64,000 nucleotides of DNA from Saprospiraceae bacterium (lineage in GTDB: Bacteria; Bacteroidota; Bacteroidia; Chitinophagales; Saprospiraceae), in contig JAHDCU010000009.1 of NCBI GenBank assembly GCA_020629715.1, forward strand, positions 178,118-242,117. The letters run 5' to 3'. The notes below the pieces were generated by a model. The model saw only the letters and a program-made list of their open reading frames with translations. It was not told the origin of the DNA and did no database searches. Made by a program: the position numbers and the translations under genes. This document shows positions 52,709-62,584 of this stretch, piece after piece. How positions within the stretch are numbered: the stretch's first letter is position 1; each line of letters opens with the position of its first letter.

Positions 52709-53458
52709 ATGAGTAGCTTAAAAGAGCATATTAAAATAGAAACTTTACCCAAACATATCGCCATGATTATGGATGGAAATGGGCGTTGGGCAAAGCAACA
52801 CTCAAGACCGCGAGTATTTGGACATCGTAATGGAGTAAAAGCAGTTCGCGAAGTAACAGAAGCATGCGCGGAGCTAGGGGTTGAATTTTTAACGCTATAT
52901 GCCTTTTCTACAGAAAACTGGAATAGACCGTTACTTGAAGTCAATGCACTCATGACCTTATTGGTAGATACGCTATCCAAAGAAGTAAAAACGCTTCAAG
53001 AGAATAATATAAAGCTTAAAGCAATAGGTGACCTATCAAAACTTCCACCCAAGACATGTGAGGCATTGCTTAAGGCTATAGAGGATACGGCAGACAATTC
53101 AAGAATGACACTCATCTTAGCACTTAACTATAGTGCTAGATGGGAAATTACAGAAGCAGTAAAAAATATAGTCTCAACATTTAGAGAAGAGCCTACAAAA
53201 ACGCTTGAAGAAATAGATGACCTTCTTATAGATCGAAATCTAAGTACAGCTGGAGTGCCGGATCCAGAATTACTCATACGGACGAGTGGTGAGCATAGGG
53301 TATCTAATTATTTACTTTGGCAAATTGCCTATACGGAATTGTTTTTTACAGATACGTTATGGCCCGATTTTAGAAAAGAAGACTTATATAAAGCAATTGT
53401 TAACTATCAGAGTAGAGAAAGGCGATTTGGTAAGACAAGCGAACAGTTGCATACATAA
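52709..53458 (+). CDS. uppS: Undecaprenyl diphosphate synthase (isoprenyl transferase)
   Basis: The 249-residue cis-prenyltransferase has MIMDGNGRWA (catalytic Asp22), FGHRNGVKAV, TLYAFSTENW and the C-terminal DPELLIRTSGEHRVSNYLLWQ. It condenses isopentenyl units to the C55 lipid carrier for wall and surface glycans. It is first in a likely uppS-bamA-ompH operon, a common order in Bacteroidota. Confidence 0.96.
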   Translation: MSSLKEHIKIETLPKHIAMIMDGNGRWAKQHSRPRVFGHRNGVKAVREVTEACAELGVEFLTLYAFSTENWNRPLLEVNALMTLLVDTLSKEVKTLQENNIKLKAIGDLSKLPPKTCEALLKAIEDTADNSRMTLILALNYSARWEITEAVKNIVSTFREEPTKTLEEIDDLLIDRNLSTAGVPDPELLIRTSGEHRVSNYLLWQIAYTELFFTDTLWPDFRKEDLYKAIVNYQSRERRFGKTSEQLHT

Positions 53459-53537
53459 ATTAAATATGCGTTAAATAAGCAAGAGCAACGACGAGTCTAA
53501 TTAATTCGTTATAACCTTGCTTTCGAAAACAATAAGG

Positions 53538-56159
53538 ATGATTTCAATGATAAGAATATTTCTACTTTCTATGATGCTTACGTTTTTGACGATAGGTGTC
53601 TCGGCACAAGTAGACTCATTATCTGTTCTGGACTACAGCGATAAAAAAGAGTACGAAATAGGTGGCGTTGAGGTAGTAGGAGCAGTCAATCGTGATCGCA
53701 ATGCTATAAAGTCTATTGCAGGACTAAAGGTTGGTGAAAAAATTACGATACCAGGTCCAGAGATAGCCAAAGGTATCAAAGCGCTATGGCGATTGAGATT
53801 GTTCTCTGATGTACAGATCGTACAAACCAAAACACTAGGTGAAGTTATCTTTTTAGAAATTCGACTAGTCGAGAGGCCTACGTTATCACGTTATTCATAT
53901 GTGGGTGTTAAGAAAAACAAGCATAAAGACCTCAATGATATCGTCAATGCAATTGTATCTAAAGGAAGTATAGTCACTGATGATCAGAAAAATCTATGCG
54001 TCGTTCGTATCAAGGAATACTTCATGGGTAAGGGCCGATTGGATACCGAAGTGAAAGTCAATGAATTTCCGGATGAAGTAAAAAAAGGATCAATCAGACT
54101 ACAATTTGAAATTGATACTAAAGAAAGAGTAAAGGTCGAGGATATATATTTTCATGGCAATACAGTTTTCAAAGACAGAAAGCTGAGGCGAAAGATGAAA
54201 AATACCAAGCGTAAGGGTACTTGGTTTAGAAAGACTAAATACGTCCAGTCAGATTATCAAGAAGATAAGCAAAGCTTAATTGCACTCTATAACACCAAAG
54301 GCTATCGAGACGCTAAGATTGAAAGCGACTCTATATGGAGAAACGAAGAGGGTAATATCAATATTAGTATCACTTTTGATGAGGGCAACCAATACTACTT
54401 TCGTGATATCAAGTGGAAGGGTAATTCAAAATATACGGATGACCAGTTGACCAGTATTCTAGGTATCGCTAGAGGAGACGTATATAATCCTGAGCTACTA
54501 GAAAGCCGACTGAGATATAGTTTGGATGGAAGAGATATTTCTTCGTTTTATCTAGATGATGGATACTTATTTTTTGATATACAGCCTATAGAGGTAGCCA
54601 TCATCAGTGATAGTATTGATATCGAAATGCGAATATTTGAAGGACCGCAGGCTACCATAGAAAATGTAACCATAGCAGGTAACGATCGTACTCATGAGCA
54701 TGTCATACGCAGAGCGTTGAGGACTAAGCCAGGAAGAAAATTTAGTAGATCAGATATCATAAGATCACAGCGAGAGATCATCAATCTAGGATACTTCAAT
54801 CCTGAGGCCCTAGATATACAGACTCCAGTAAATGCACAGCGAGGTACTGTAGATATAAATTACACAGTACAAGAGCAGCCTTCTGATCAGCTTGAGCTTT
54901 CTGCCGGATATGGTGGTGCAAGTGGCTTGATAGGGACACTAGGGGTCACCTTCAATAACTTTTCAGTAGCCAATCTGCGAGATAAAAAAACATGGAGTCC
55001 ATTACCGCAGGGAGACGGTCAGAAACTTTCGCTGAGGATACAGAGTAATAGTAGATTTTTTAGATCATACAACTTTACATTTACAGAACCTTGGCTAGGA
55101 GGTAAAAGACCTAACTCTTTTACGCTTGGTATGGTATATTCTGATTTTGACTATAGTACTTTTGCTCAAGGAAGGCTCGGTATATTAAGAGGTTTTGTTG
55201 GCTTGGGTAGACAGTTGAAGTGGCCTGACGATTTCTTTAGTAGTAGTACGACGCTTACCTTAGAAAATATCTCTCTGGATGATTATGCTAGAGGACAATT
55301 TTTTGTAGAAGGTGAATCAGGCTTGGTAAACGTAACAAAAGGTAATTATAGAAACTTTTCCATACGTCAAGTCATATCACGAAGCTCTGTGAGTGAGCCG
55401 ATCTATCCACGTAGAGGATCGCGGATATCATTATCTATTCAATTGACTCCGCCATATAGTTTGTTTAGATCAGATGATTTTTATGTATTATCAAACGAAG
55501 AGAGAACGGCTCGAATAACTCAGGAAAATAGAGAACGCGGTCCAACTAATACAATGACACCAGAAGAAGAAGCTCTTTTTATTGAAGGAGAAGAATTAGC
55601 CAATAAGTTTTCTTTCTTAGAATACCACAAATGGAGATTTGATGCAGAATGGTATTTCAATCTATTTGGTAATGTAGTACTTGCAGCCAACGCTAAGATT
55701 GGTCTAGTAGGAGCATATAATAGCGATATAGGAGTATCGGCCTTTGAGCGATTTGAGCTAGGAGGTGATGGATTATCCAATCAGACTGTTGGTATTACAG
55801 GTAAAGACATACTAGCACTGAGAGGATATGAGGTATCTGACTTACCGCAGAATAATCTAGGAGGAGCAACTATCTTCGATAAGTTTACCTTAGAGATGAG
55901 ATTTCCTTTATCACTTAACCCATCGTCATCAATCTACTTCACCACCTTTTTACAAGGAGGAAATGCATGGGGATCATTTAGAGATTTCAATCCCTTTGAT
56001 CTGCAAAGATCGGCAGGTGTAGGAGCAAGAATATTCTTACCGATGTTTGGATTACTTGGATTTGACTATGGTTTCGGTATAGATCGCAACCTAGCGGATG
56101 GGACTCCATGGGGAGACTATGGTAAATTTAGTATTGTATTAGGTTTCGAACCCGATTAG
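53538..56159 (+). CDS. bamA: Outer-membrane assembly factor BamA
   Basis: From the ATG at 53538 the product has 873 residues (ATG 53547 is equally possible; the frame is open from TTG 53517). Signal peptide ends GVSAQ. Five POTRA domains cover about residues 35-450 (for example GVEVVGAVNRDRNAIKSIAGLK, VEDIYFHGNTVFKDRKLRRKM, ATIENVTIAGNDRTHEHVIRRAL), followed by a 16-strand beta-barrel with the GGDGLSNQT to LRGYEV region. It inserts beta-barrel proteins, which would include T9SS components. Confidence 0.95.
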   Translation: MISMIRIFLLSMMLTFLTIGVSAQVDSLSVLDYSDKKEYEIGGVEVVGAVNRDRNAIKSIAGLKVGEKITIPGPEIAKGIKALWRLRLFSDVQIVQTKTLGEVIFLEIRLVERPTLSRYSYVGVKKNKHKDLNDIVNAIVSKGSIVTDDQKNLCVVRIKEYFMGKGRLDTEVKVNEFPDEVKKGSIRLQFEIDTKERVKVEDIYFHGNTVFKDRKLRRKMKNTKRKGTWFRKTKYVQSDYQEDKQSLIALYNTKGYRDAKIESDSIWRNEEGNINISITFDEGNQYYFRDIKWKGNSKYTDDQLTSILGIARGDVYNPELLESRLRYSLDGRDISSFYLDDGYLFFDIQPIEVAIISDSIDIEMRIFEGPQATIENVTIAGNDRTHEHVIRRALRTKPGRKFSRSDIIRSQREIINLGYFNPEALDIQTPVNAQRGTVDINYTVQEQPSDQLELSAGYGGASGLIGTLGVTFNNFSVANLRDKKTWSPLPQGDGQKLSLRIQSNSRFFRSYNFTFTEPWLGGKRPNSFTLGMVYSDFDYSTFAQGRLGILRGFVGLGRQLKWPDDFFSSSTTLTLENISLDDYARGQFFVEGESGLVNVTKGNYRNFSIRQVISRSSVSEPIYPRRGSRISLSIQLTPPYSLFRSDDFYVLSNEERTARITQENRERGPTNTMTPEEEALFIEGEELANKFSFLEYHKWRFDAEWYFNLFGNVVLAANAKIGLVGAYNSDIGVSAFERFELGGDGLSNQTVGITGKDILALRGYEVSDLPQNNLGGATIFDKFTLEMRFPLSLNPSSSIYFTTFLQGGNAWGSFRDFNPFDLQRSAGVGARIFLPMFGLLGFDYGFGIDRNLADGTPWGDYGKFSIVLGFEPD

Positions 56160-56243
56160 AATAAAAGTATTACTAAACTTTCGTTAAAAAATCTTGCAGA
56201 TAATACTCAGAGATATACATTTGCGTCTCAAAGAAAAAGAATT

Positions 56244-56753
56244 ATGAAAAATATAAAATACACTTTGATCCTTGCGCTTGTGTTTGCATCACTACAATGT
56301 GCCATAGCACAGAAGTTCGGACATATTAATTCTCAGCAATTATTATTAGAATTGCCGCAGATCAAAACTGCTGATCAGCAACTGACAGAGTATCAAAAAA
56401 CACTAATGTCAAAAGGTGAGCAGATGCTTAAAAATTTAGAGTCAAACTACAATGCATACGTGGCTGAAGCTAATAGTGGAACTTTATCTCAGATTCAAAT
56501 GCAACAGAAAGAAGGTGAGCTAGCTAAAGAACAGCAAGCAATTCAAGCATATGAGTTAGAAGTGCAAAATTTATTAGTAGCTAAGCGAGAAGAGTTATAT
56601 AAACCAATACTCGATGATGTAAAAGCTAAAGTTGATCAGATTGGTAAGGATGGAGGATACACCATGATATTTGATTCTAGTGGTGGATTTTTACTTCATA
56701 TGGATAATAGTGAAGACCTAATGACTCAAGTACGTACCGTACTAGGGTTATAA
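56244..56753 (+). CDS. OmpH/Skp family periplasmic chaperone
   Basis: The 169-residue protein has a signal peptide (to AIAQ), FGHINSQQLLLELPQ at the mature N-terminus, a long coiled-coil middle (residues about 40-115) and the closing GYTMIFDSSGGFLLH strand pair. Skp-like trimers carry unfolded outer-membrane proteins to BamA, which fits its place 84 bp after bamA. Confidence 0.92.
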   Translation: MKNIKYTLILALVFASLQCAIAQKFGHINSQQLLLELPQIKTADQQLTEYQKTLMSKGEQMLKNLESNYNAYVAEANSGTLSQIQMQQKEGELAKEQQAIQAYELEVQNLLVAKREELYKPILDDVKAKVDQIGKDGGYTMIFDSSGGFLLHMDNSEDLMTQVRTVLGL

Positions 56754-56778
56754 GATATACTCGATTAAAAAAGATATA

Positions 56779-56812
56779 TACGCCGTGTTCTATTCTTTTA
56801 GGGCACGGCGTA
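56779..56812. terminator. Bidirectional terminator overlapping the acyl-CoA ligase stop
   Basis: TACGCCGTG and CACGGCGTA form a perfect 9-bp stem. The right arm lies inside the last codons of the minus-strand gene. On the minus strand it is followed by TATATATCTTTTTTAATC, on the plus strand by GTATTTTA, so it can serve both converging units. Confidence 0.7.
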
Positions 56813-58442
56813 GTATTTTACCCACATTTGTTTTAGGCAATTCATCTCTGAATTCAATATGTTTTGGGACTTTATATCCAGTCATATTTTCTCTACAGTA
56901 TTGAATAAGCTCATCTTTAGTGAGTGATTTTTCCTTTTTCACAATAAAAGCCTTTACGACCTCTCCTGATTTATCATCCCGTACACCTACTACAGCTGCT
57001 TCAGCTACTTTAGGATGGAGTACGATAATATCTTCCAGTTCATTGGGGAATACATTGAACCCGGAGACAAGAATCATATCTTTTTTACGATCTACTATTT
57101 TAATATATCCATCTTCATCCACAGTTGCAATATCTCCAGTATGAAGCCAGCCATTTCTCAAGGTATTGGCGGTTTCTTCTGGTTTGTTGTAATATCCTTT
57201 CATGATATGAGGGCCTGATAGGCATAACTCGCCTATTTCTCCGATTCCCAACTCTACACCTTGATCGTTTACAATTTTAATATCGCAAGATGGTAAAGGA
57301 ATGCCCACTGTACCATCTTTTACCAAACCCTTAGGAGGGTTGAAACTAGTAGCCGGCGAAGATTCTGTCAGTCCATATCCTTGAAGTATAGTGGTACCAG
57401 TTTTCTTTTTCCAATCATCTGCTACTGACTTTTGTAGAGCCATACCACCTGCACAATTTAGCTTCAGGTGAGTACATAAAGAACTATCAAATTCTTTATG
57501 AGCTGTCATAGCTTGAAACAGAGTATTGACACCCGTAAATAGTGAAACGGGATATTTCTTAAATGCATTAATCACGGTATCAAGATCTCGAGCATTTGGT
57601 ATTAGGATATTATGAGCACCAATGACAAAGGTTGATATAAAATTGACAGTAAATCCAAAAATATGATACATAGGTAGTGCAGTTACTATGGTTTCTTTAC
57701 CCTCGCTCAGCGTATCACCCCAGAAGCTATCCATTTGCTTCAGATTGCTCAATATATTTTTATGCGTAAGTATTGCACCTTTACTGACGCCGGTTGTACC
57801 GCCAGTATATTGCAGTGCTACCATATCTTCTAGAGTTGGAGAGGCCTTTTGCAAAGAGTAGGACTTACCATGTGCAAGAGCCTTTTTCATACCTATGACA
57901 TTGGTTAAACTATGTTTTGGTATGATACGCTTCACATTTTTCAGTACAAAATCTACAGCCATTCCTTTAATAGGATTTAGGAACTCTCCGATACTAGTTG
58001 ATATGATGACATCAAGATTAAGTTCTTGTTTTGCTTTTTCAAGATTGTGTAGAAAGTTTTCAGCAATAAGGATCCCTTTTGCCCCGCTATCTTTTAGTTG
58101 ATGTTCGATTTCTCTTGGTGTATATAGTGGATTTACATTCACAATCACGAGACCCACACGTATAGCACCGATAAGAGCTACAGGATACTGTATCAAATTG
58201 GGAAGCATAATGGCAAATCTATCACCTTGTTTCAAGCCTCTAGACTGCAGATATGCTCCAAATTTCTCGGCATATTTGTTTAGGTCACCATAACTAATAT
58301 CACGACCCATACAGGAAAATGCAGTTTTTTTGCGGTACTTATCAAGACATCTGTCAAATAGTGAAACCAGAGAGTCGTCTTCTAGATCAGGAATATTGGC
58401 AGGTACCCCACTAGGATAATGTTTAGTCCATATACGTTCCAT
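56790..58442 (-). CDS. Long-chain fatty-acid CoA ligase (FadD-like)
   Basis: From the ATG at 58442 the enzyme has 550 residues, starting MERIWTKHYPSGVP; the frame is open 17 codons further upstream but this is the family start. AMP-binding motif LQYTGGTTGVSKGA, GYGLTESSP, GWLHTGDIATVDEDGYIKIVDRKKD and the C-terminal K in PKTNVGKILRR are all present. It activates fatty acids to acyl-CoA for degradation or lipid synthesis. It is divergent from rpsA. Confidence 0.94.
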   Translation of the reverse strand: MERIWTKHYPSGVPANIPDLEDDSLVSLFDRCLDKYRKKTAFSCMGRDISYGDLNKYAEKFGAYLQSRGLKQGDRFAIMLPNLIQYPVALIGAIRVGLVIVNVNPLYTPREIEHQLKDSGAKGILIAENFLHNLEKAKQELNLDVIISTSIGEFLNPIKGMAVDFVLKNVKRIIPKHSLTNVIGMKKALAHGKSYSLQKASPTLEDMVALQYTGGTTGVSKGAILTHKNILSNLKQMDSFWGDTLSEGKETIVTALPMYHIFGFTVNFISTFVIGAHNILIPNARDLDTVINAFKKYPVSLFTGVNTLFQAMTAHKEFDSSLCTHLKLNCAGGMALQKSVADDWKKKTGTTILQGYGLTESSPATSFNPPKGLVKDGTVGIPLPSCDIKIVNDQGVELGIGEIGELCLSGPHIMKGYYNKPEETANTLRNGWLHTGDIATVDEDGYIKIVDRKKDMILVSGFNVFPNELEDIIVLHPKVAEAAVVGVRDDKSGEVVKAFIVKKEKSLTKDELIQYCRENMTGYKVPKHIEFRDELPKTNVGKILRRALKE

Positions 58443-58536
58443 AATAAATATCACTTTTAGAGTATCAATATACATGTTATTAAGCAAAACCATCTATATT
58501 ACTCTATATCCAATAATTTTAGGCCCAAAACCCATT

Positions 58537-58592
58537 CAACTTTCAACTTTCAACTTTCAACTTTCAACTTTCAACTTTCAACTTTCAACTTT
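58537..58592. repeat. 7-bp tandem repeat CAACTTT x 8 upstream of rpsA
   Basis: Eight perfect copies of CAACTTT fill 56 bp and end 5 bp before the rpsA -7 box. Perfect short tandem repeats change copy number by slippage; here they occupy the place of the -33 region and the upstream promoter surface. Confidence 0.95.
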
Positions 58593-58597
58593 TTTAC

Positions 58598-58605
58598 TAT
58601 CTTTG
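58598..58605 (+). promoter_or_regulatory. Putative rpsA -7 box (TATCTTTG)
   Basis: TATCTTTG fits TAnnTTTG, 60 bp before the preferred rpsA ATG at 58666. The -33 region would fall within the last CAACTTT copies. Confidence 0.5.
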
Positions 58606-58665
58606 CGCTCCTTTTGTTAACCTCTGATGAGTAAATGTTACTTGTCATACAAATTTTGCTTAAAA

Positions 58666-60951
58666 ATGAGTGACGAATTAAAGCCAGGAGAAGAAGCACC
58701 AAAACCAAGTGCTGAAGCTACTGAAATACCAGCGACAGAGGCTACTGTCGAAACAACTGAAACAGCTACTGAAGTAGCAGAAGCGCCAGCTCCTGTTGAA
58801 GTTGAAATTCCACAAACTCCACATGATGAGTTTGATTGGAGTATTGGTAATAGACATACATTGTCTTACACGGATAATGAAATTCAAGATTATTTAAAAG
58901 ACTACGAAAAATCTTTGACCTCAGTTTCAGAAAATGAAATTGTATCAGGAAAGGTAACTTCTATCAACAATGGTGATGTTGTACTTGACATCAACTACAA
59001 ATCAGATGGATTGGTTTCTCTATCAGAATTTAGAGATACACCAGATCTTGCTGTTGGTGATTATGTCGAGGTATACGTAGAGAATAAAGAAGATTATAGA
59101 GGACAGCTAGTACTTTCAAGAAGAAAGGCTAAGTTGATGAGAGCTTGGGAAATGCTTGTGGATTCTTACAAAAATGGTACGATCATTAAAGGTTCAGTTG
59201 TAAGTAAAACTAAAGGAGGACTTATCGCTGATTGCAATGGTCTAGAAACATTCTTACCTGGATCACAGATTGATATTAAGCCTATCATTGATTATGATGC
59301 ATACGTGGGTAAGTCTATGGAGCTTAAAGTTGTCAAAATCAATGAGGCTATCAAGAATGCAGTTGTATCTCATAAGGCACTTATCGAAAGCGACCTAGCA
59401 GATCAGAGAGAGGCAATAATCTCAGGATTAGAGAAAGGTCAAGTACTAGAAGGAGTAGTAAAGAATATCACAGACTTCGGTGCATTTATGGACCTTGGAG
59501 GTGTGGATGGACTTCTATATATCACTGATATTTCTTGGGGACGTATCAATCACCCATCAGAAGTATTAGAATTAAATCAAAAGCTTAACGTAGTAGTTAT
59601 TGATTTTGATGAAAATAAAAAGAGAATTTCATTAGGTCTTAAGCAATTACAATCTCATCCTTGGGAAGTGCTAGGAGCTGAGGTAGTTGAAGGTTCTACA
59701 GTAAAAGGGAAGATCGTCAATATCGAAGATTATGGTGCATTCTTAGAAATTATTCCAGGTGTTGAAGGTTTGATTCACGTATCAGAAGTTACTTGGAGCA
59801 ACCAGCCAGTCAATGCAAGAGATTACTTTACATTAGGTCAAGAGTTCGAATCTAAAGTTGTCACCATAGATAGAGAAGAAAGAAAAATGTCTCTTTCAGT
59901 GAAACAATTATCAGAAGATCCTTGGAGTATCATTGCACAAAAATTCCCAACCGGAAGCAAGCACTCTGGTCAGGTGAAAAACCTAACACCATATGGTGTA
60001 TTTGTTGAGCTAGAAGAAGGTATAGGTGGTATGATTCATATCTCTGATCTTTCTTGGACTAAAAGGTATGGACATCCATCGGAATTTACTAAAGTGGGTG
60101 AAACTATAGATGTAACAATTTTGGAAATCGATCAGGAAAGTAGAAAACTTTCTCTTGGTCATAAGCAGCTAGAAGAGAACCCTTGGGATACTTTTGAAAA
60201 CGTTTTCCCTGTAGGATCTTATCATGAGGCAACTATTATCAAGAAAGATGACAGAGGAGCTATCGTACAACTTCCATATGGATTGGAAGCGTATGCACCT
60301 ATCAAACACTTAAGAAAGGAAGATAACTCAAGTGCCAATGCTGAGGAGACACTTACCTTTAAAGTGATTGAGTTCAATAGAGATGACAAGAGAATTATAG
60401 TTTCTCACTCAAGATATTTAGAAGATATCCAGAGAGAAGCTACCGATTCAGTAAGAAAAGAGAAGCGTCAGGTACAAGAGAAGACACGTCAGGCAGTGAA
60501 GACACAGCAGTCTAAAATGGAAAGAACTACTCTTGGAGAACTTGATGTATTTAGTCAACTGAAGCAACAGTTAGCAGGTAATACAACTCCGCCACCAGCT
60601 CCAAAGAAAGAAGAGCCTAAAGTAGAGGAAGCACCTAAAGTAGAGGCTCCTGTCAAAGAGGAAGCTCCAAAAGCAACTGCTAAGAAAGCGACGGATAAAC
60701 CTGATGACTTCAAAAAAATTGAAGGTATAGGACCAAAAATTTCTGAGCTTATTTCTAACAGTGGAATCACAACGTTTGCAGCTCTAGCGGAAACTCCTGT
60801 GGATCGTCTTAAAGAAATACTTGATGAAGCTGGTAGCAGATATAGAATGCATGATCCTACAACATGGCCAGAGCAGTCTAAGATGGCAGCCGATGGCGCT
60901 TGGGATGAACTAAAGAAATGGCAAGATGAATTAGATGGTGGTAAAGCTTAA
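58666..60951 (+). CDS. rpsA: 30S ribosomal protein S1 with C-terminal helix-hairpin-helix extension
   Basis: From ATG 58666 (MSDELKPGEE) the protein has 761 residues; an ATG at 58627 is in frame but gives an odd N-terminus. An acidic Ala/Glu/Thr-rich leader is followed by six S1 RNA-binding repeats (about residues 80-630). Then comes a Pro/Lys/Glu linker (PPPAPKKEEPKVEEAPK), and the final 80 residues (FKKIEGIGPKISELI, ITTFAALAETPVDRLKEIL) are a helix-hairpin-helix domain. That domain is familiar to me as an extension on Bacteroidota ribosomal protein L21, so its presence on S1 is notable. S1 binds mRNA on the 30S subunit. A strong terminator follows. Confidence 0.94.
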   Translation: MSDELKPGEEAPKPSAEATEIPATEATVETTETATEVAEAPAPVEVEIPQTPHDEFDWSIGNRHTLSYTDNEIQDYLKDYEKSLTSVSENEIVSGKVTSINNGDVVLDINYKSDGLVSLSEFRDTPDLAVGDYVEVYVENKEDYRGQLVLSRRKAKLMRAWEMLVDSYKNGTIIKGSVVSKTKGGLIADCNGLETFLPGSQIDIKPIIDYDAYVGKSMELKVVKINEAIKNAVVSHKALIESDLADQREAIISGLEKGQVLEGVVKNITDFGAFMDLGGVDGLLYITDISWGRINHPSEVLELNQKLNVVVIDFDENKKRISLGLKQLQSHPWEVLGAEVVEGSTVKGKIVNIEDYGAFLEIIPGVEGLIHVSEVTWSNQPVNARDYFTLGQEFESKVVTIDREERKMSLSVKQLSEDPWSIIAQKFPTGSKHSGQVKNLTPYGVFVELEEGIGGMIHISDLSWTKRYGHPSEFTKVGETIDVTILEIDQESRKLSLGHKQLEENPWDTFENVFPVGSYHEATIIKKDDRGAIVQLPYGLEAYAPIKHLRKEDNSSANAEETLTFKVIEFNRDDKRIIVSHSRYLEDIQREATDSVRKEKRQVQEKTRQAVKTQQSKMERTTLGELDVFSQLKQQLAGNTTPPPAPKKEEPKVEEAPKVEAPVKEEAPKATAKKATDKPDDFKKIEGIGPKISELISNSGITTFAALAETPVDRLKEILDEAGSRYRMHDPTTWPEQSKMAADGAWDELKKWQDELDGGKA

Positions 60952-60975
60952 TATCTAAATTCATATCCAAATAAT

Positions 60976-61009
60976 AAAAGCCTTGTTGATTTATCAACTA
61001 GGCTTTTTT
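60976..61009 (+). terminator. Rho-independent terminator of rpsA
   Basis: AAAAGCCT and AGGCTTTT, then GTTGAT and ATCAAC, form a long stem interrupted by one T-T mismatch, with a TTTTTTG and CTTTT tail, 25 bp after the rpsA stop. Confidence 0.88.
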
Positions 61010-61082
61010 GCTTTTACCACTCTTCGGTTGATATTTATAATAATTCTACGAACCTCTTTTGTATTACCCTGTTTATTGCTGC

Positions 61083-62573
61083 ATGAGCAGTATTAACGCT
61101 AACATAAAAATTGGAGTCGTTGGATCAGGTTTTGCAGGTCTTGCCGCTGCCACTGAATTAGCGGATAAAGGTTTTGACGTCACAGTTCTAGAAAAAAATG
61201 ATTCTTTTGGAGGAAGGGCGCGAAAGTTTGAGGTCAATGGATTTAGTTTCGATATGGGCCCAAGTTGGTACTGGATGCCAGAAGTATTTGAGGATTATTA
61301 CGGGAGGTATGGATATAGTGTCTCTGATTTTTATGATTTGAAGAGGCTCGATCCATCTTATCAGATCATGTTCAAAAACGGTGAATCACTGAATATACCA
61401 GCAACATTAAATGACTTATATCGTCTTTTCGAAGAAATAGAGCCAGGATCCAGTAAAAAACTAGCCAACTTTCTAGATGAAGCTAAGTATAAGTATGAAG
61501 TAGGAATGAATGAATTTGTATGGAAGCCTAGTCATAATATTCTAGAATTTGTAGATACCAGAGTCTTAAAGAGCGCATTTAAGCTCCAAATGTTCTCAAG
61601 TATTTCGAAGCAAGTTAGATCGTTGTTTAAGAACGAAAAATTAAGAGCATTGCTTGAATTTCCTGTCTTATTTTTAGGAGCTACACCGCAAGATACACCA
61701 GCTCTTTACAGTTTGATGAATTATGCAGACCTATCGCTAGGCACATGGTACCCTTTAGGTGGAATGAATAAAATTGTAGAGGCTTTCACATCAATAGCAA
61801 AGGAAAAAGGGGTAAAACTTTTGGCGTCTCAAAATGTCGTATCGGTTTCAGATAAAAACTCAACGATTACTCATTTGCATACAGATAATCAATCACACCA
61901 CTTTAATTACGTTATCGCAGCATGTGATTATCATCACTTTGATCAACAAATACTAAACTCTTCTCAATCCCAATACTCCTCAGAATACTGGGATACAAGA
62001 AGTATGGCACCTTCTTCTCTCTTATATTATTTAGGTTTAGATATTAAGCTTCCAGATAATATTCACCATCACAATTTATTTTTTGATGAGGATTTTGATA
62101 CCCACGCAACCGAAATATATAAAAATCCTAAGTGGCCATCCAAGCCATTGTTTTATCTATGTAGTCCGAGTAAAACAGATACTTCAGTAGCACCGCAAGG
62201 TTGTGAAAATGTATTTTTACTCATGCCACTTGCACCAGGTCTTCAAGATGATGAGGATAAAAGAGATATATATTTTGATATCATGTGTGATAGGATACTA
62301 GAGCGATCCTCTATTGATATCAGGAAGCATCTCTTATATAAGCGATCTTTTGCAATGGAAAACTTCAAAAGAGATTACAATTCTTATAAAGGCAATGCTT
62401 ACGGTTTGGCCAATACACTTTTTCAGACAGCTTTTCTCAAACCAAAAATGAAGAGTAAAAAATTATCTAACTTGTATTATGCCGGTCAATTGACCACTCC
62501 TGGTCCAGGAGTACCACCTTCCATTATTTCAGGTTTGGTAGCGGCTAATGAGATTATTAAGAAATATAATTAA
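61083..62573 (+). CDS. crtI: Phytoene desaturase (CrtI-type carotenoid oxidoreductase)
   Basis: From ATG 61083 the protein has 496 residues (the frame is also open from TTG 61059). The FAD-binding motif GVVGSGFAGLAAATELADKGFDV and ENDSFGGRARKF-like region (NDSFGGRARKFEV) are at the N-terminus, and YAGQLTTPGPGVPPSIISG near the C-terminus is the carotenoid-binding/FAD closing motif of CrtI enzymes. It desaturates phytoene to lycopene or related products. crtB begins 12 bp later, so the pair forms an operon for a carotenoid pigment. Confidence 0.93.
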   Translation: MSSINANIKIGVVGSGFAGLAAATELADKGFDVTVLEKNDSFGGRARKFEVNGFSFDMGPSWYWMPEVFEDYYGRYGYSVSDFYDLKRLDPSYQIMFKNGESLNIPATLNDLYRLFEEIEPGSSKKLANFLDEAKYKYEVGMNEFVWKPSHNILEFVDTRVLKSAFKLQMFSSISKQVRSLFKNEKLRALLEFPVLFLGATPQDTPALYSLMNYADLSLGTWYPLGGMNKIVEAFTSIAKEKGVKLLASQNVVSVSDKNSTITHLHTDNQSHHFNYVIAACDYHHFDQQILNSSQSQYSSEYWDTRSMAPSSLLYYLGLDIKLPDNIHHHNLFFDEDFDTHATEIYKNPKWPSKPLFYLCSPSKTDTSVAPQGCENVFLLMPLAPGLQDDEDKRDIYFDIMCDRILERSSIDIRKHLLYKRSFAMENFKRDYNSYKGNAYGLANTLFQTAFLKPKMKSKKLSNLYYAGQLTTPGPGVPPSIISGLVAANEIIKKYN

Positions 62574-62584
62574 CCGATTTGATT

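Noticed and set aside
58537..58592. CRISPR array
   Set aside because: The unit is 7 bp with no spacers; it is a simple tandem repeat. No cas genes are present.
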